From: Lachnospiraceae bacterium UBA4380
GTDB taxonomy: Bacteria; Bacillota; Clostridia; Lachnospirales; Lachnospiraceae
Reading direction: 5' to 3'
Assembly: GCA_002390025.1 (NCBI GenBank)
Contig: DGRU01000171.1
Location: 1-15,826, forward strand
Length of the DNA: 15,826 bases
Shown here: piece by piece, positions 1 through 6,049 of the stretch
How the letters are laid out: each line of letters opens with the position of its first letter
How positions within the stretch are numbered: position 1 is the stretch's first letter
The notes under the pieces: model-generated
What the model was told of the DNA's origin: nothing
Databases searched by the model: none
What the model saw: the letters and a program-made list of their open reading frames with translations, nothing else
Position numbers and translations under genes: made by a program

Positions 1-1984
1 GGGTTTTGGGATCGACCCTGCAGGTACAGTTCGTAAATCCGGTTTTTCCGCTCTTGCGGGACTTATAGGACACGTCATAGGCTTCCTCATCATAGGAGTC
101 ATAGGAATCGTCCCAGTCCTCGGAATCTTCCTCATCATAGGTGTCGGCGTCTTCAGTGTCGGCGTCTTCAGTATGGTCCCATTCTTCGGACTCTTCATCA
201 TCGTAGGTATCGACGCTTTCAGACTCGGTCCAGTCTTCGGATTCTTCATCATTGTAAGCTTCGTCCTCGCCGGACTCATCCCAGTCCTCGGAATCCTCGT
301 CATTGTAGGATTCTTCATCATTATAAGACTCCTCATCGTCGTAAGATTCTTCATCATTATAGGACTCTTCGTCATTGTAAGACTCGTCGTCATCGGAGGA
401 GGGGTCGGTTTCTTCCTGATCAGTCAGTTCCTCCTGGTCTTCTTCAGGGGCAAATGTGACGTCATAAGAGTATTCGACCGTAGTATACTTGTCGCCGATA
501 TAACCGCTGAGAGAATAGAAGCCGCTCTCGTCGTTTTCAGTTACGAGAATATAGTCCCTGTTATTATATTTGTGGATGCAGACAGTCGAATCATATCCGT
601 ACTGGGAGGATGCTGCGTAGCCGATTTCGAGTGCGGCGACAGCTTTGCTGTCTTTGATTGTATAGATTGTACCCTTGTAGGAGGTGTCTGAATCATTTTT
701 GCAGACGGCGAAGAGTTCTTTTTCTCCCATGCCGTCCATGTCCAGCAATGTCAGAAGGCACACGCCATTGAGTTCCGCGATTGAGGGATCATCAGGGTCA
801 TGAGTGGATTTGGTCATCCTGATCTGGCCATATTCGTCCCTCAGTTTGTCGATCACTTCAGTATAGGGCTCTAAAGCATTCTGCTCATCTGCAATGAGTT
901 CGTCTTCAGTATAATCTTCCTGCTCTTCATCATCGCTGTGATTGGCATCTTCCTCAGGCTCTTCATCGACGCTGTGATCGGCATCTTCCTCAGGCTCTTC
1001 ATCGTCGCTGTAACCGATATCTTCCTCCGGCTGCTCCTCATGCTCTTCATCTGCGCTGTTGTTGATATCGTCGTTGTTGTCTTCATCGTCCTGATCGGTA
1101 TCAGCTGCGGGAGAAGGCTGATCCTTGACGTCACCCTCATCCACCTCGTCATTTGTCTTGTCCTGACCGGGCTGATCGTCATCATCTGACATCGTATCGT
1201 TGTCTGCCTCTGTACCGTCACCTGTTTCCGTGCCGTCACCTGTTTCGGTGTCATCAGCTGTTTCCGTATCGTCAGCTATGGAGATATCATCCGCAGGGGT
1301 AAGATCTTCCTCAATAGAAATACCTTCCGAGGGATCAGTGCCCTCCTGTGCCGAAATGTTATCGGAGGCGGAGTTTTCATCTGAATCCGAGCCTTCTATT
1401 ACGACGGATTCTGATGCTGGTTTCATAGAGCCGTCCTGTGTGGAATCATTCTTTTCTCTTCCGCAGTCGATCGCATTGTTTCTCTTATCGACAAGAACCT
1501 GAAGAAGATCCTGATTGACAACGATGGTTGTGTTTCCGGAATTGTTATTGATTGAGGAGGTTGACAGGTCTTTTTTCCTGTTTTTTTCAGTTTTTCTGCC
1601 TGATCTCTCCAGGTATTTATTGGCGAAGGAGTTGCTTTCGATAGTGCCCACTCCGTTTTGGACGTTATCGATCGCAACGCTGTAATAGTTAGCAGCAGGA
1701 ACCCAGTCTTTCTGGCCGGAATAGGCGTCTCCGAGTCCGATATAGGCCTCTGTTCTCTGGTCATCTACTTTGACAACGGTATTGAAAGCAGCGATTGCAG
1801 GCTTATAGTCCTGCTGGGAAAGGTATTCGTAGCCCTGCTCCAGTTTTTTCTCTACGAAAAGGTCGGTGCATTTTTCTTTTACAATAGGTAATACAAAGAC
1901 CAGGCCGGCAATCATGATCGCTAATATGGCAGCAGCTGCCGCTGTGATTCCGATAATGATGCCTGTATTGTTCTCCCGTTTCAT
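1..1984 (-). CDS. Membrane-anchored acidic repeat protein with TPR-like segment (3' end cut off by window)
   Basis: I do not recognise a named gene. An uninterrupted reading frame of 661 codons runs from an ATG at 1984 off the left edge. A good ribosome site (GGGGAGG) sits 8 nt before the ATG; the ATG at 1992 is followed at once by a stop in its own frame. Residues 9-34 form one hydrophobic helix (signal anchor). Residues 46-107 look like about two TPR repeats (EQGYEYLSQQDYKPAIAAFN, then AYIGLGDAYSG). Residues 190-370 are very acidic with three repeat types. Residues 370-512 form a non-repetitive, probably folded domain containing DMDGMGEKEL, reminiscent of Asp-rich FG-GAP-like or calcium-binding loops. 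Residues 513-640 are acidic again with repeated SYNDEE. The end seen here turns basic and carries two Cys (TNCTC). I infer an extracytoplasmic protein tethered by its N-terminus. Function is unknown. Confidence 0.85.
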   Translation of the reverse strand, partial: MKRENNTGIIIGITAAAAAILAIMIAGLVFVLPIVKEKCTDLFVEKKLEQGYEYLSQQDYKPAIAAFNTVVKVDDQRTEAYIGLGDAYSGQKDWVPAANYYSVAIDNVQNGVGTIESNSFANKYLERSGRKTEKNRKKDLSTSSINNNSGNTTIVVNQDLLQVLVDKRNNAIDCGREKNDSTQDGSMKPASESVVIEGSDSDENSASDNISAQEGTDPSEGISIEEDLTPADDISIADDTETADDTETGDGTETGDGTEADNDTMSDDDDQPGQDKTNDEVDEGDVKDQPSPAADTDQDDEDNNDDINNSADEEHEEQPEEDIGYSDDEEPEEDADHSVDEEPEEDANHSDDEEQEDYTEDELIADEQNALEPYTEVIDKLRDEYGQIRMTKSTHDPDDPSIAELNGVCLLTLLDMDGMGEKELFAVCKNDSDTSYKGTIYTIKDSKAVAALEIGYAASSQYGYDSTVCIHKYNNRDYILVTENDESGFYSLSGYIGDKYTTVEYSYDVTFAPEEDQEELTDQEETDPSSDDDESYNDEESYNDEESYDDEESYNDEESYNDEDSEDWDESGEDEAYNDEESEDWTESESVDTYDDEESEEWDHTEDADTEDADTYDEEDSEDWDDSYDSYDEEAYDVSYKSRKSGKTGFTNCTCRVDPKT
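293..382 (-). repeat. 18-bp in-frame tandem repeat (SYNDEE x5)
   Basis: Five consecutive 6-residue units (SYNDEE, SYNDEE, SYDDEE, SYNDEE, SYNDED) cover residues 535-564 of the acidic surface protein. The repeat keeps the reading frame. More degenerate Asp/Glu/Trp/Tyr units (for example DEESEDW) continue towards the window edge. Confidence 0.85.
917..1024 (-). repeat. 36-bp in-frame tandem repeat (12 residues x3)
   Basis: Three 12-residue units cover residues 321-356 of the acidic protein: EDIGYSDDEEPE, EDADHSVDEEPE and EDANHSDDEEQE. The high DNA similarity between units points to fairly recent tandem duplication. Confidence 0.85.
1202..1273 (-). repeat. 18-bp in-frame tandem repeat (DDTETG type x4)
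   Basis: Four 6-residue units (DDTETA, DDTETG, DGTETG, DGTEAD) cover residues 238-261 of the acidic protein. On the plus strand the unit reads roughly as CACCTGTTTCSGTGYCGT. Confidence 0.8.
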
Positions 1985-2164
1985 GACTTCATGCCTCCCC
2001 TGATGTTTCGCAGTCAAAGCTCCCGGCTTTTGTTTCTGCATTCTGAATGTATATTTGACTTTTTCTGTACTCAGAATACAATATCCGATTTACACATTTG
2101 TAGCGCTGACTTTAAATCCGGGAAAAAAGTCTGGTGCCTGGAATGAAATCGTATCTCAACAACT

Positions 2165-2192
2165 ATTATAAAGTGAATTAAACATTTATCAA
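2165..2192 (-). promoter_or_regulatory. Predicted sigma-A promoter of the acidic surface protein gene
   Basis: On the minus strand TTGATA (2192-2187) is followed after 16 bp by a perfect TATAAT (2170-2165). The start point would be near 2158, giving a leader of about 170 nt before the ATG at 1984. I see no known riboswitch motif or strong hairpin in that leader. The AT-rich stretch up to 2235 is shared with the divergent plus-strand RNA promoter. Confidence 0.6.
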
Positions 2193-2193
2193 G

Positions 2194-2209
2194 TATTAAC
2201 AAGTTAATA
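2194..2209. promoter_or_regulatory. Palindrome between divergent promoters (possible operator)
   Basis: TATTAAC and GTTAATA form a perfect 7-bp inverted repeat separated by AA. It lies just upstream of the surface protein -35 box and about 27 bp upstream of the -10 box of the divergent plus-strand RNA. It could bind a regulator of one or both units, but AT-rich palindromes also arise by chance. Confidence 0.3.
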
Positions 2210-2235
2210 ATGTATATTGTTAAAATATTAAGCCT

Positions 2236-2241
2236 TATAAT
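2236..2241 (+). promoter_or_regulatory. -10 element of the plus-strand RNA promoter
   Basis: A perfect TATAAT lies 7-10 nt before the purines at 2248-2251 where the RNA would begin. The -35 region at the right distance (2213-2218, TATATT) is a poor match, so the promoter may rely on the AT-rich upstream tract or an activator. Confidence 0.5.
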
Positions 2242-2247
2242 ACGGTC

Positions 2248-2458
2248 ATAGAAGAAAAGCAGAGGCTTCTATATATCTTATATTTTTTCAGAGATATCCT
2301 GCGGCATACATTTCAGACAGCCGCGGATCGTGTCAGGAGGCTGGAGACCCGCCCCTGGACACATATAAATGCCGTGAGAGCAGAAAGCTCCACAGGCAAT
2401 TTGATTCTTCTCAGAACCGTGCCGGATCCTGAAAACACAGGCGGCGCGGTTCTTTTTT
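2248..2458 (+). ncRNA. Predicted structured small RNA, about 210 nt, family unassigned
   Basis: This is the only predicted transcription unit on the plus strand. After a perfect -10 box the sequence can fold into a series of hairpins: 2248-2272 (ATAGAAG with CTTCTAT), 2296-2328 (ATCC and GCGGC with GCCGC and GGAT), 2330-2362 (GTGTC, AGG and GGC with GCC, CCT and GACAC) and 2367-2402 (AAA, TGCC, GTG and GAGC with their partners around an AGAAA loop). An intrinsic terminator follows. Alternatively 5' GAAGAA (2251-2256) can pair with TTCTTC (2405-2410), closing a multibranch structure. No plus-strand gene follows, so it is not a leader. Nothing codes convincingly in it. Its size is like 6S RNA, but local hairpins rather than one long rod are favoured. 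I see no tmRNA, SRP or RNase P signature. Confidence 0.65.
2413..2458 (+). terminator. Intrinsic terminator of the plus-strand RNA
   Basis: AGAACCGTGCC (2413-2423) pairs with GGCGCGGTTCT (2443-2453), 11 bp with one G-U pair. An inner CCTG/CAGG stem and a run of T follow. The T run is on the plus strand, so termination is rightward. Confidence 0.8.
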
Positions 2459-2471
2459 GTATTCCCGGAAT

Positions 2472-2505
2472 AAAAAAGCCTGCCGGGAATTTCTCCCGGG
2501 CAGGC
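2472..2505 (-). terminator. Intrinsic terminator of the small acidic-tailed membrane protein gene
   Basis: On the minus strand GCCTGCC pairs with GGCAGGC (2505-2499 with 2484-2478), extended inward by GGGA/TCCC, and six T follow. It lies about 42 nt after the stop codon at 2548 and faces the terminator of the converging RNA. Confidence 0.85.
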
Positions 2506-2547
2506 CGTTAAATCTGAATAAGCTGAAAATGTAAATGTATTTCCGAA

Positions 2548-2880
2548 TTAAGCTTCCTCGTCTGCTGCTTCTTCTTCAGCGGGCTCTTCTTCGGCGGGAG
2601 CTTCCTCTTCAGGGGCTTCCTCTGCGTCGTCTTCGTCTACTTCTTCGTAGTCATCATCATCATCGAAATCGTCGAAATCATCGTCGAAATCATCATCATC
2701 GTAATCGTCATAGTAATCAGGGGTGAGGAAACGATAAACGGCATAAGCGACGAGCGCTACGATGACGATTCCGCCGATCAGAGCAAGACACCAGACCAGC
2801 TTGTTCTCAGTCTCCTTGTTTTTTGCCTTCACTGCATCGATCAATTCCTGAAATTTCGCTTTTGTCACATCAATATACAT
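2548..2880 (-). CDS. Small single-pass membrane protein with acidic tail
   Basis: I know no gene name; short proteins of this architecture (basic N-terminus, one helix, Asp/Glu tail) are familiar from Lachnospiraceae genomes. The 110-residue product has a polar, amphipathic N-terminus (1-26, Lys-rich), one membrane helix at about 27-51, then the motif TPDYYDDYDDDDF. The tail (55-110) is first Asp with spaced Phe/Tyr, then Glu/Ala/Pro. There is no signal peptidase site, so the helix is probably an anchor; which side the tail faces is undecided. The ATG at 2880 has an excellent ribosome site (AGGAGGAG, about 6 nt away). It is monocistronic, with its own promoter, a candidate Spo0A box upstream and a strong terminator. 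A role is not evident. Confidence 0.85.
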   Translation of the reverse strand: MYIDVTKAKFQELIDAVKAKNKETENKLVWCLALIGGIVIVALVAYAVYRFLTPDYYDDYDDDDFDDDFDDFDDDDDYEEVDEDDAEEAPEEEAPAEEEPAEEEAADEEA

Positions 2881-2958
2881 CGTCTGCTCCTCCTGTTTCT
2901 CTTATTTACCTGCATACGCCGGCACAAAGACAATTGTGTACAGCATCATTCATCTATT

Positions 2959-2987
2959 ACTATATCACTTGCAGTTATCTATTTCCA
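2959..2987 (-). promoter_or_regulatory. Extended -10 promoter of the small acidic-tailed protein gene
   Basis: On the minus strand TGGAAA (2987-2982), a 17-bp spacer ending in TGA, and TATAGT (2964-2959) form a plausible extended -10 sigma-A promoter. The leader would be about 70 nt. It is the best promoter match in the 345-base gap between this gene and pcrA. Confidence 0.5.
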
Positions 2988-3003
2988 CTAAAAATTAGGT
3001 AAA

Positions 3004-3014
3004 ATTCGACAAAA
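3004..3014 (-). promoter_or_regulatory. Candidate Spo0A binding site (0A box)
   Basis: The minus strand reads TTTTGTCGAAT, matching the established 0A-box core TGTCGAA with its usual flanking T and AT bases. It lies 17-27 bp upstream of the predicted -35 box of the small acidic-tailed protein gene, a position typical of activation. A single box can occur by chance, and whether this organism has Spo0A cannot be seen here. Confidence 0.4.
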
Positions 3015-3060
3015 CAGGCAGGCCTCTGAGGATAAGTATTATGCACTGTTATGATGCAGG

Positions 3061-3265
3061 GGACCCGCATGAGACGCCTTGATCTGCGGAATATGCCGCT
3101 GCCTTGCAGCCAAAAGCCTGCCCGGCACAGTGTGTTTTTTCAGAGTTTCTGCAGCTTTACAAAGCCGTCACAATGGAACAGCCGGGAGTATCTGCAGTTT
3201 TGCGGACAAGGCACAGTGAATCTGTTTACAATTTCTGCAGCTTTGCGAAGCCGGCATACATGATC
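3061..3265. repeat. 43-bp degenerate tandem repeat running out of the pcrA 3' end
   Basis: The landmark CTGCAG occurs at 3149, 3192 and 3235, exactly 43 bp apart, within similar flanks (TTTCTGCAGCTTTRCRAAGCC type). A fourth degenerate copy (TTGCAG) lies near 3104. The rightmost copy encodes the last residues of PcrA and its stop codon (3226-3228). GGCACAGTG also recurs at 3124 and 3210. The rest of the 2881-3225 gap holds the promoter and 0A box described separately. I find no T-run terminator for pcrA. Confidence 0.75.
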
Positions 3266-5973
3266 TTCTGGCCGCAGTCATCAAAGAGGACCGTGACTTT
3301 GTAGTCCCTGGGAGTTTTCTCAAGTGCCTTTACGGTCCCTTCTCCGTAGCGGATGTGACGGACGCGGTCCCCGGTGGTGTAATCGGGCGCTGCCACGGCA
3401 GCCGAACCTTTTTTAGAGGCGCCCGGTCTGCCTGTGCCGCCGGCAGCCGTCCTGGCTATGTAGGGCTTTTTAGCTTCGTCGGTGTGGGGCTTTACATAGA
3501 CGGCTTTGAGCCGCTTACGGCCCTGGCTGTTGGGGGTTGCGGATTGCGCGGCTGTATTGCTGCCGCCGGCACGGCCGCTGCTGTTTCCTGCCGGGAGGCC
3601 GTTCTTATTATTGCCTGCAGGGCCTTTTTTCCCTAAGAGCTCGGAGATATCCCTGCCAAAGCCAGGATTTTTTCCATAGCCGGAAGTGCTGGCGAAAGAG
3701 GATTTGCTGCCGTAGCCGGAAGTGCTGCCGGTAGGTGATTTGCTGCTGTAACCGGAGCTTGAACCAAAGACTGAGTTTGTACCGAAGCCGGAACTTGTGC
3801 CGCTTCCGGCATTTTTTCCAAAGGAAATGGTCTTGCCACTGCCCTTACGTCCCGGAGCAATGTCTTCGAGTCCGGCAAAGGGGTCGAATGGACGAAGTCC
3901 GTTATTATCATCGGCGTCGTTAAAATCGTCGAAAGAATTAAAGTCGTCGGGATCGGTAAAATCATCGGGATCATTGAATTCATCCAGGTCATCGCCGAAG
4001 GAATAGCTCCTGGGACGGCGGACTGAAGAATTGTCGTCAAGGAGTTCTTCGGGAATCTCGGCGACAAATCGGCTGATGGGGTTGTACTGGACTTCACCGC
4101 GGAGCATGCGCGTGCGGGCGCTGGTGAGGGTGAGCTCCTCTTTGGCGCGGGTGATGCCCACATAGGCCAGGCGGCGCTCCTCTTCTATGGCTTCCCCGGT
4201 GAAATCCTGGATGGACTGGTAGCTGGGGAAAACGTTGTCCTCCATGCCGGTGATGTAAACAAAGGGGAATTCGAGGCCCTTGGCGCTGTGCAGGGTCATG
4301 AGAAGGACGCGGTTGTCGTTCTCCTCGACGTTGTCGATATCGGCGACCAGGGCAACGTCCTCCAGGAATCCGGAGAGGGTTGCCTCTGTGTCCTCTTCCT
4401 CCATGCGCTGTTCATAGTCGGCGATCTTGCTGACAAGCTCTTCCACGTTGCTCTCGCGGTCCTCAGCGTCCTCTTCCCCGGATGCGCGCAGGGCATCGAT
4501 GTAGCCGGAGCTGTCCAAAACGTGACGGGCCAGTTCCACGAGGGTGTGGGTGAGAGCGTAGTCCCTGTACTCAAGGATCATGTCCGAAAAGGCACGGAGC
4601 TTTAAGCCGGCCTTTTTCACGCCGGGAATCTGGTCGCCTTTTTCCATGACGGCAAAGAGGCTGGTGTCTTCCTGTGCGGCATATTCTGCGGCCCGGCCCA
4701 GAGTGGTGGCGCCGATGCCGCGTCTGGGGACGTTGATGATCCTGCGGACGGCCAGGTCGTCGCGTCCGTTGTCAATGGTCTTGAGGTAGCACAGGACGTC
4801 TTTGATCTCTCTGCGCTCGTAGAAATTGGTGCCTCCCACCACATTGTAGGGAATGGTGCCCAGGACAAAGCGCTCTTCGAGGAGGCGGGACTGGGCATTG
4901 GTGCGGTAGAGGACGGCAAAGTCCTTGTACTGGAGATTCCTGTCGGCGCGGATCCGTCTCTGGATATCTTCCGCCACAAAGGAGGCCTCTTCCATAGCGG
5001 AGCTGAAGGTCCTGACATGGATATTTGCCCCCTGACCGTGGTCGGTCCAGAGGGACTTGTCCTTGCGGGTGCGGTTGTTTTTGATGACAGCGTTGGCGGC
5101 ATCCAGGATGTTCTGGGTGGAGCGGTAATTCTGCTCGAGGCGGACTACCATAGCGTTGGGATAGACTTTTTCAAAGTCCAGGATATTGCGGATGTCGGCG
5201 CCGCGGAATTTATAGATGGACTGATCGTCATCTCCCACAACACAGAGATTTTTGTGAGCGCCGGCAAGAAGGCGGACCAGCTCAAACTGGGCGCCGTTGG
5301 TATCCTGGTATTCGTCGACCATGATATAGCGGAAGCGGCGCTGGTACATCTCCAGCACTTCATCGTGGGAGTGAAAAAGCTCCACGGTCAGCATCAGCAG
5401 ATCGTCGAAATCCAGAGCGTTATTTTTGCGAAGAAGCCGCTGGTACTCCTCGTAGGCCATGCCGATCTGCTTTTTGCGGAAGCTGATGCCGTCGTTTTCC
5501 TCGCGGTATTTGAGAGGGGTCAGGAGCTCATTTTTGGCAGCAGAAATATTGGAGAGGATTTCCCTCTCCCTCAGGTCTTTGGTGTTGATGCGGAGGGTCT
5601 TGCAGACTTCCTTCATCAGAGATTTCTGATCGTCCGTGTCATAAATGGCAAAGGAGGGCTCGTAGCCCATGAGGTCGATGTGACGGCGGAGGATCCGGAC
5701 GCACATGGAGTGGAAGGTTGAGATCCAGACCCCCTGGGCTGTGCCGCCCAGGATCCTGTCGACACGCTCGCGCATCTCTCCTGCCGCCTTGTTGGTAAAG
5801 GTGATGGCGAGAATGTTCCAGGGATTGACTTCGCACTCATCGATCAGATAGGCAATGCGGTGTGTGATCACGCGGGTCTTGCCGCTTCCGGCACCGGCCA
5901 GGATCAAGACCGGCCCCTCTGTCTGAAAACATGCCTTCTGCTGTTCGCGGTTGAGAGTTTCGTAAATGGACAT
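3226..5973 (-). CDS. pcrA: ATP-dependent DNA helicase PcrA (UvrD/Rep family, SF1A)
   Basis: PcrA is a 3'-5' helicase that acts in nucleotide excision repair, removes RecA and restarts stalled forks; it also binds RNA polymerase. The 915-residue product shows Walker A GAGSGKT (27-33), DEYQD (220-224), GDDDQSIYKFRGAD (247-260), QNYRST (281-286), TLHSAKGLEF (560-569) and GITRAK (606-611). The last 48 residues (868-915, GDRVRHIRYGEGTV...) are the Tudor-like RNA-polymerase-binding domain. The usual length is about 720-750 residues; the excess is a 217-residue low-complexity linker (651-867), first acidic, then Gly/Ser with FG and YG dipeptides, then basic. The ATG at 5973 has AAGGA about 12 nt upstream. 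It follows the DUF1836 gene after a 76-nt gap containing a hairpin. Identity is very secure. Confidence 0.97.
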   Translation of the reverse strand: MSIYETLNREQQKACFQTEGPVLILAGAGSGKTRVITHRIAYLIDECEVNPWNILAITFTNKAAGEMRERVDRILGGTAQGVWISTFHSMCVRILRRHIDLMGYEPSFAIYDTDDQKSLMKEVCKTLRINTKDLREREILSNISAAKNELLTPLKYREENDGISFRKKQIGMAYEEYQRLLRKNNALDFDDLLMLTVELFHSHDEVLEMYQRRFRYIMVDEYQDTNGAQFELVRLLAGAHKNLCVVGDDDQSIYKFRGADIRNILDFEKVYPNAMVVRLEQNYRSTQNILDAANAVIKNNRTRKDKSLWTDHGQGANIHVRTFSSAMEEASFVAEDIQRRIRADRNLQYKDFAVLYRTNAQSRLLEERFVLGTIPYNVVGGTNFYERREIKDVLCYLKTIDNGRDDLAVRRIINVPRRGIGATTLGRAAEYAAQEDTSLFAVMEKGDQIPGVKKAGLKLRAFSDMILEYRDYALTHTLVELARHVLDSSGYIDALRASGEEDAEDRESNVEELVSKIADYEQRMEEEDTEATLSGFLEDVALVADIDNVEENDNRVLLMTLHSAKGLEFPFVYITGMEDNVFPSYQSIQDFTGEAIEEERRLAYVGITRAKEELTLTSARTRMLRGEVQYNPISRFVAEIPEELLDDNSSVRRPRSYSFGDDLDEFNDPDDFTDPDDFNSFDDFNDADDNNGLRPFDPFAGLEDIAPGRKGSGKTISFGKNAGSGTSSGFGTNSVFGSSSGYSSKSPTGSTSGYGSKSSFASTSGYGKNPGFGRDISELLGKKGPAGNNKNGLPAGNSSGRAGGSNTAAQSATPNSQGRKRLKAVYVKPHTDEAKKPYIARTAAGGTGRPGASKKGSAAVAAPDYTTGDRVRHIRYGEGTVKALEKTPRDYKVTVLFDDCGQKIMYAGFAKLQKL
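3652..3828 (-). repeat. FG/YG-rich low-complexity coding repeat in the pcrA linker
   Basis: Residues 716-774 of PcrA consist of Ser/Gly/Lys spacers with recurring FG or YG (ISFGK, SGFGT, SVFGS, SGYSS, SGYGS, SGYGK, PGFGR). At the DNA level the unit CCGGAAGTGCTGSCG recurs around 3680 and 3716. Confidence 0.7.
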
Positions 5974-6004
5974 ATATTTTTCAAATCCTTTATTATGACA
6001 AATA

Positions 6005-6026
6005 TGTCAGGGGTGGCCCCCTGACA
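6005..6026 (-). other. Perfect hairpin upstream of pcrA
   Basis: TGTCAGGGG and CCCCTGACA form a 9-bp perfect stem with a 4-nt loop between the DUF1836 stop (6050) and the pcrA start (5973). No T run follows on either strand, so it is not a standard terminator. It may be a REP-like element, an RNA-processing site or a stability element. Confidence 0.6.
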
Positions 6027-6049
6027 ATGTATGATTCATGATATTGGTT

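Noticed and set aside
173..691. Plus-strand frame of 172 residues that looks like a very hydrophobic membrane protein
   Set aside because: It is the reverse complement of the Asp/Glu repeat region: GAT/GAA codons read backwards give Ile, Phe, Leu and Val. There is no ribosome site or promoter, and the minus-strand frame is open over 661 codons with clear signals.
938..1189. Second hydrophobic plus-strand frame with repeated IFLRLFI
   Set aside because: Same cause: it mirrors the 36-bp acidic repeat of the minus-strand gene.
2248..2458. T-box, tmRNA, SRP RNA or RNase P RNA identity for the plus-strand RNA
   Set aside because: There is no downstream plus-strand gene and no TGGNACCGCG T-box motif; no tRNA-like 3' end; no GGAAG-type SRP apical loop; and it is too short for RNase P. 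6S RNA remains possible but unproven.
2535..2726. Plus-strand Arg/His/Leu-rich frame opposite the small membrane protein
   Set aside because: It mirrors the Asp/Glu tail, and the minus-strand gene has a perfect ribosome site, membrane helix, promoter and terminator.
5017..5721. Plus-strand frame of 234 residues opposite pcrA
   Set aside because: It is antisense to conserved helicase motifs, with no ribosome site or recognisable domain.
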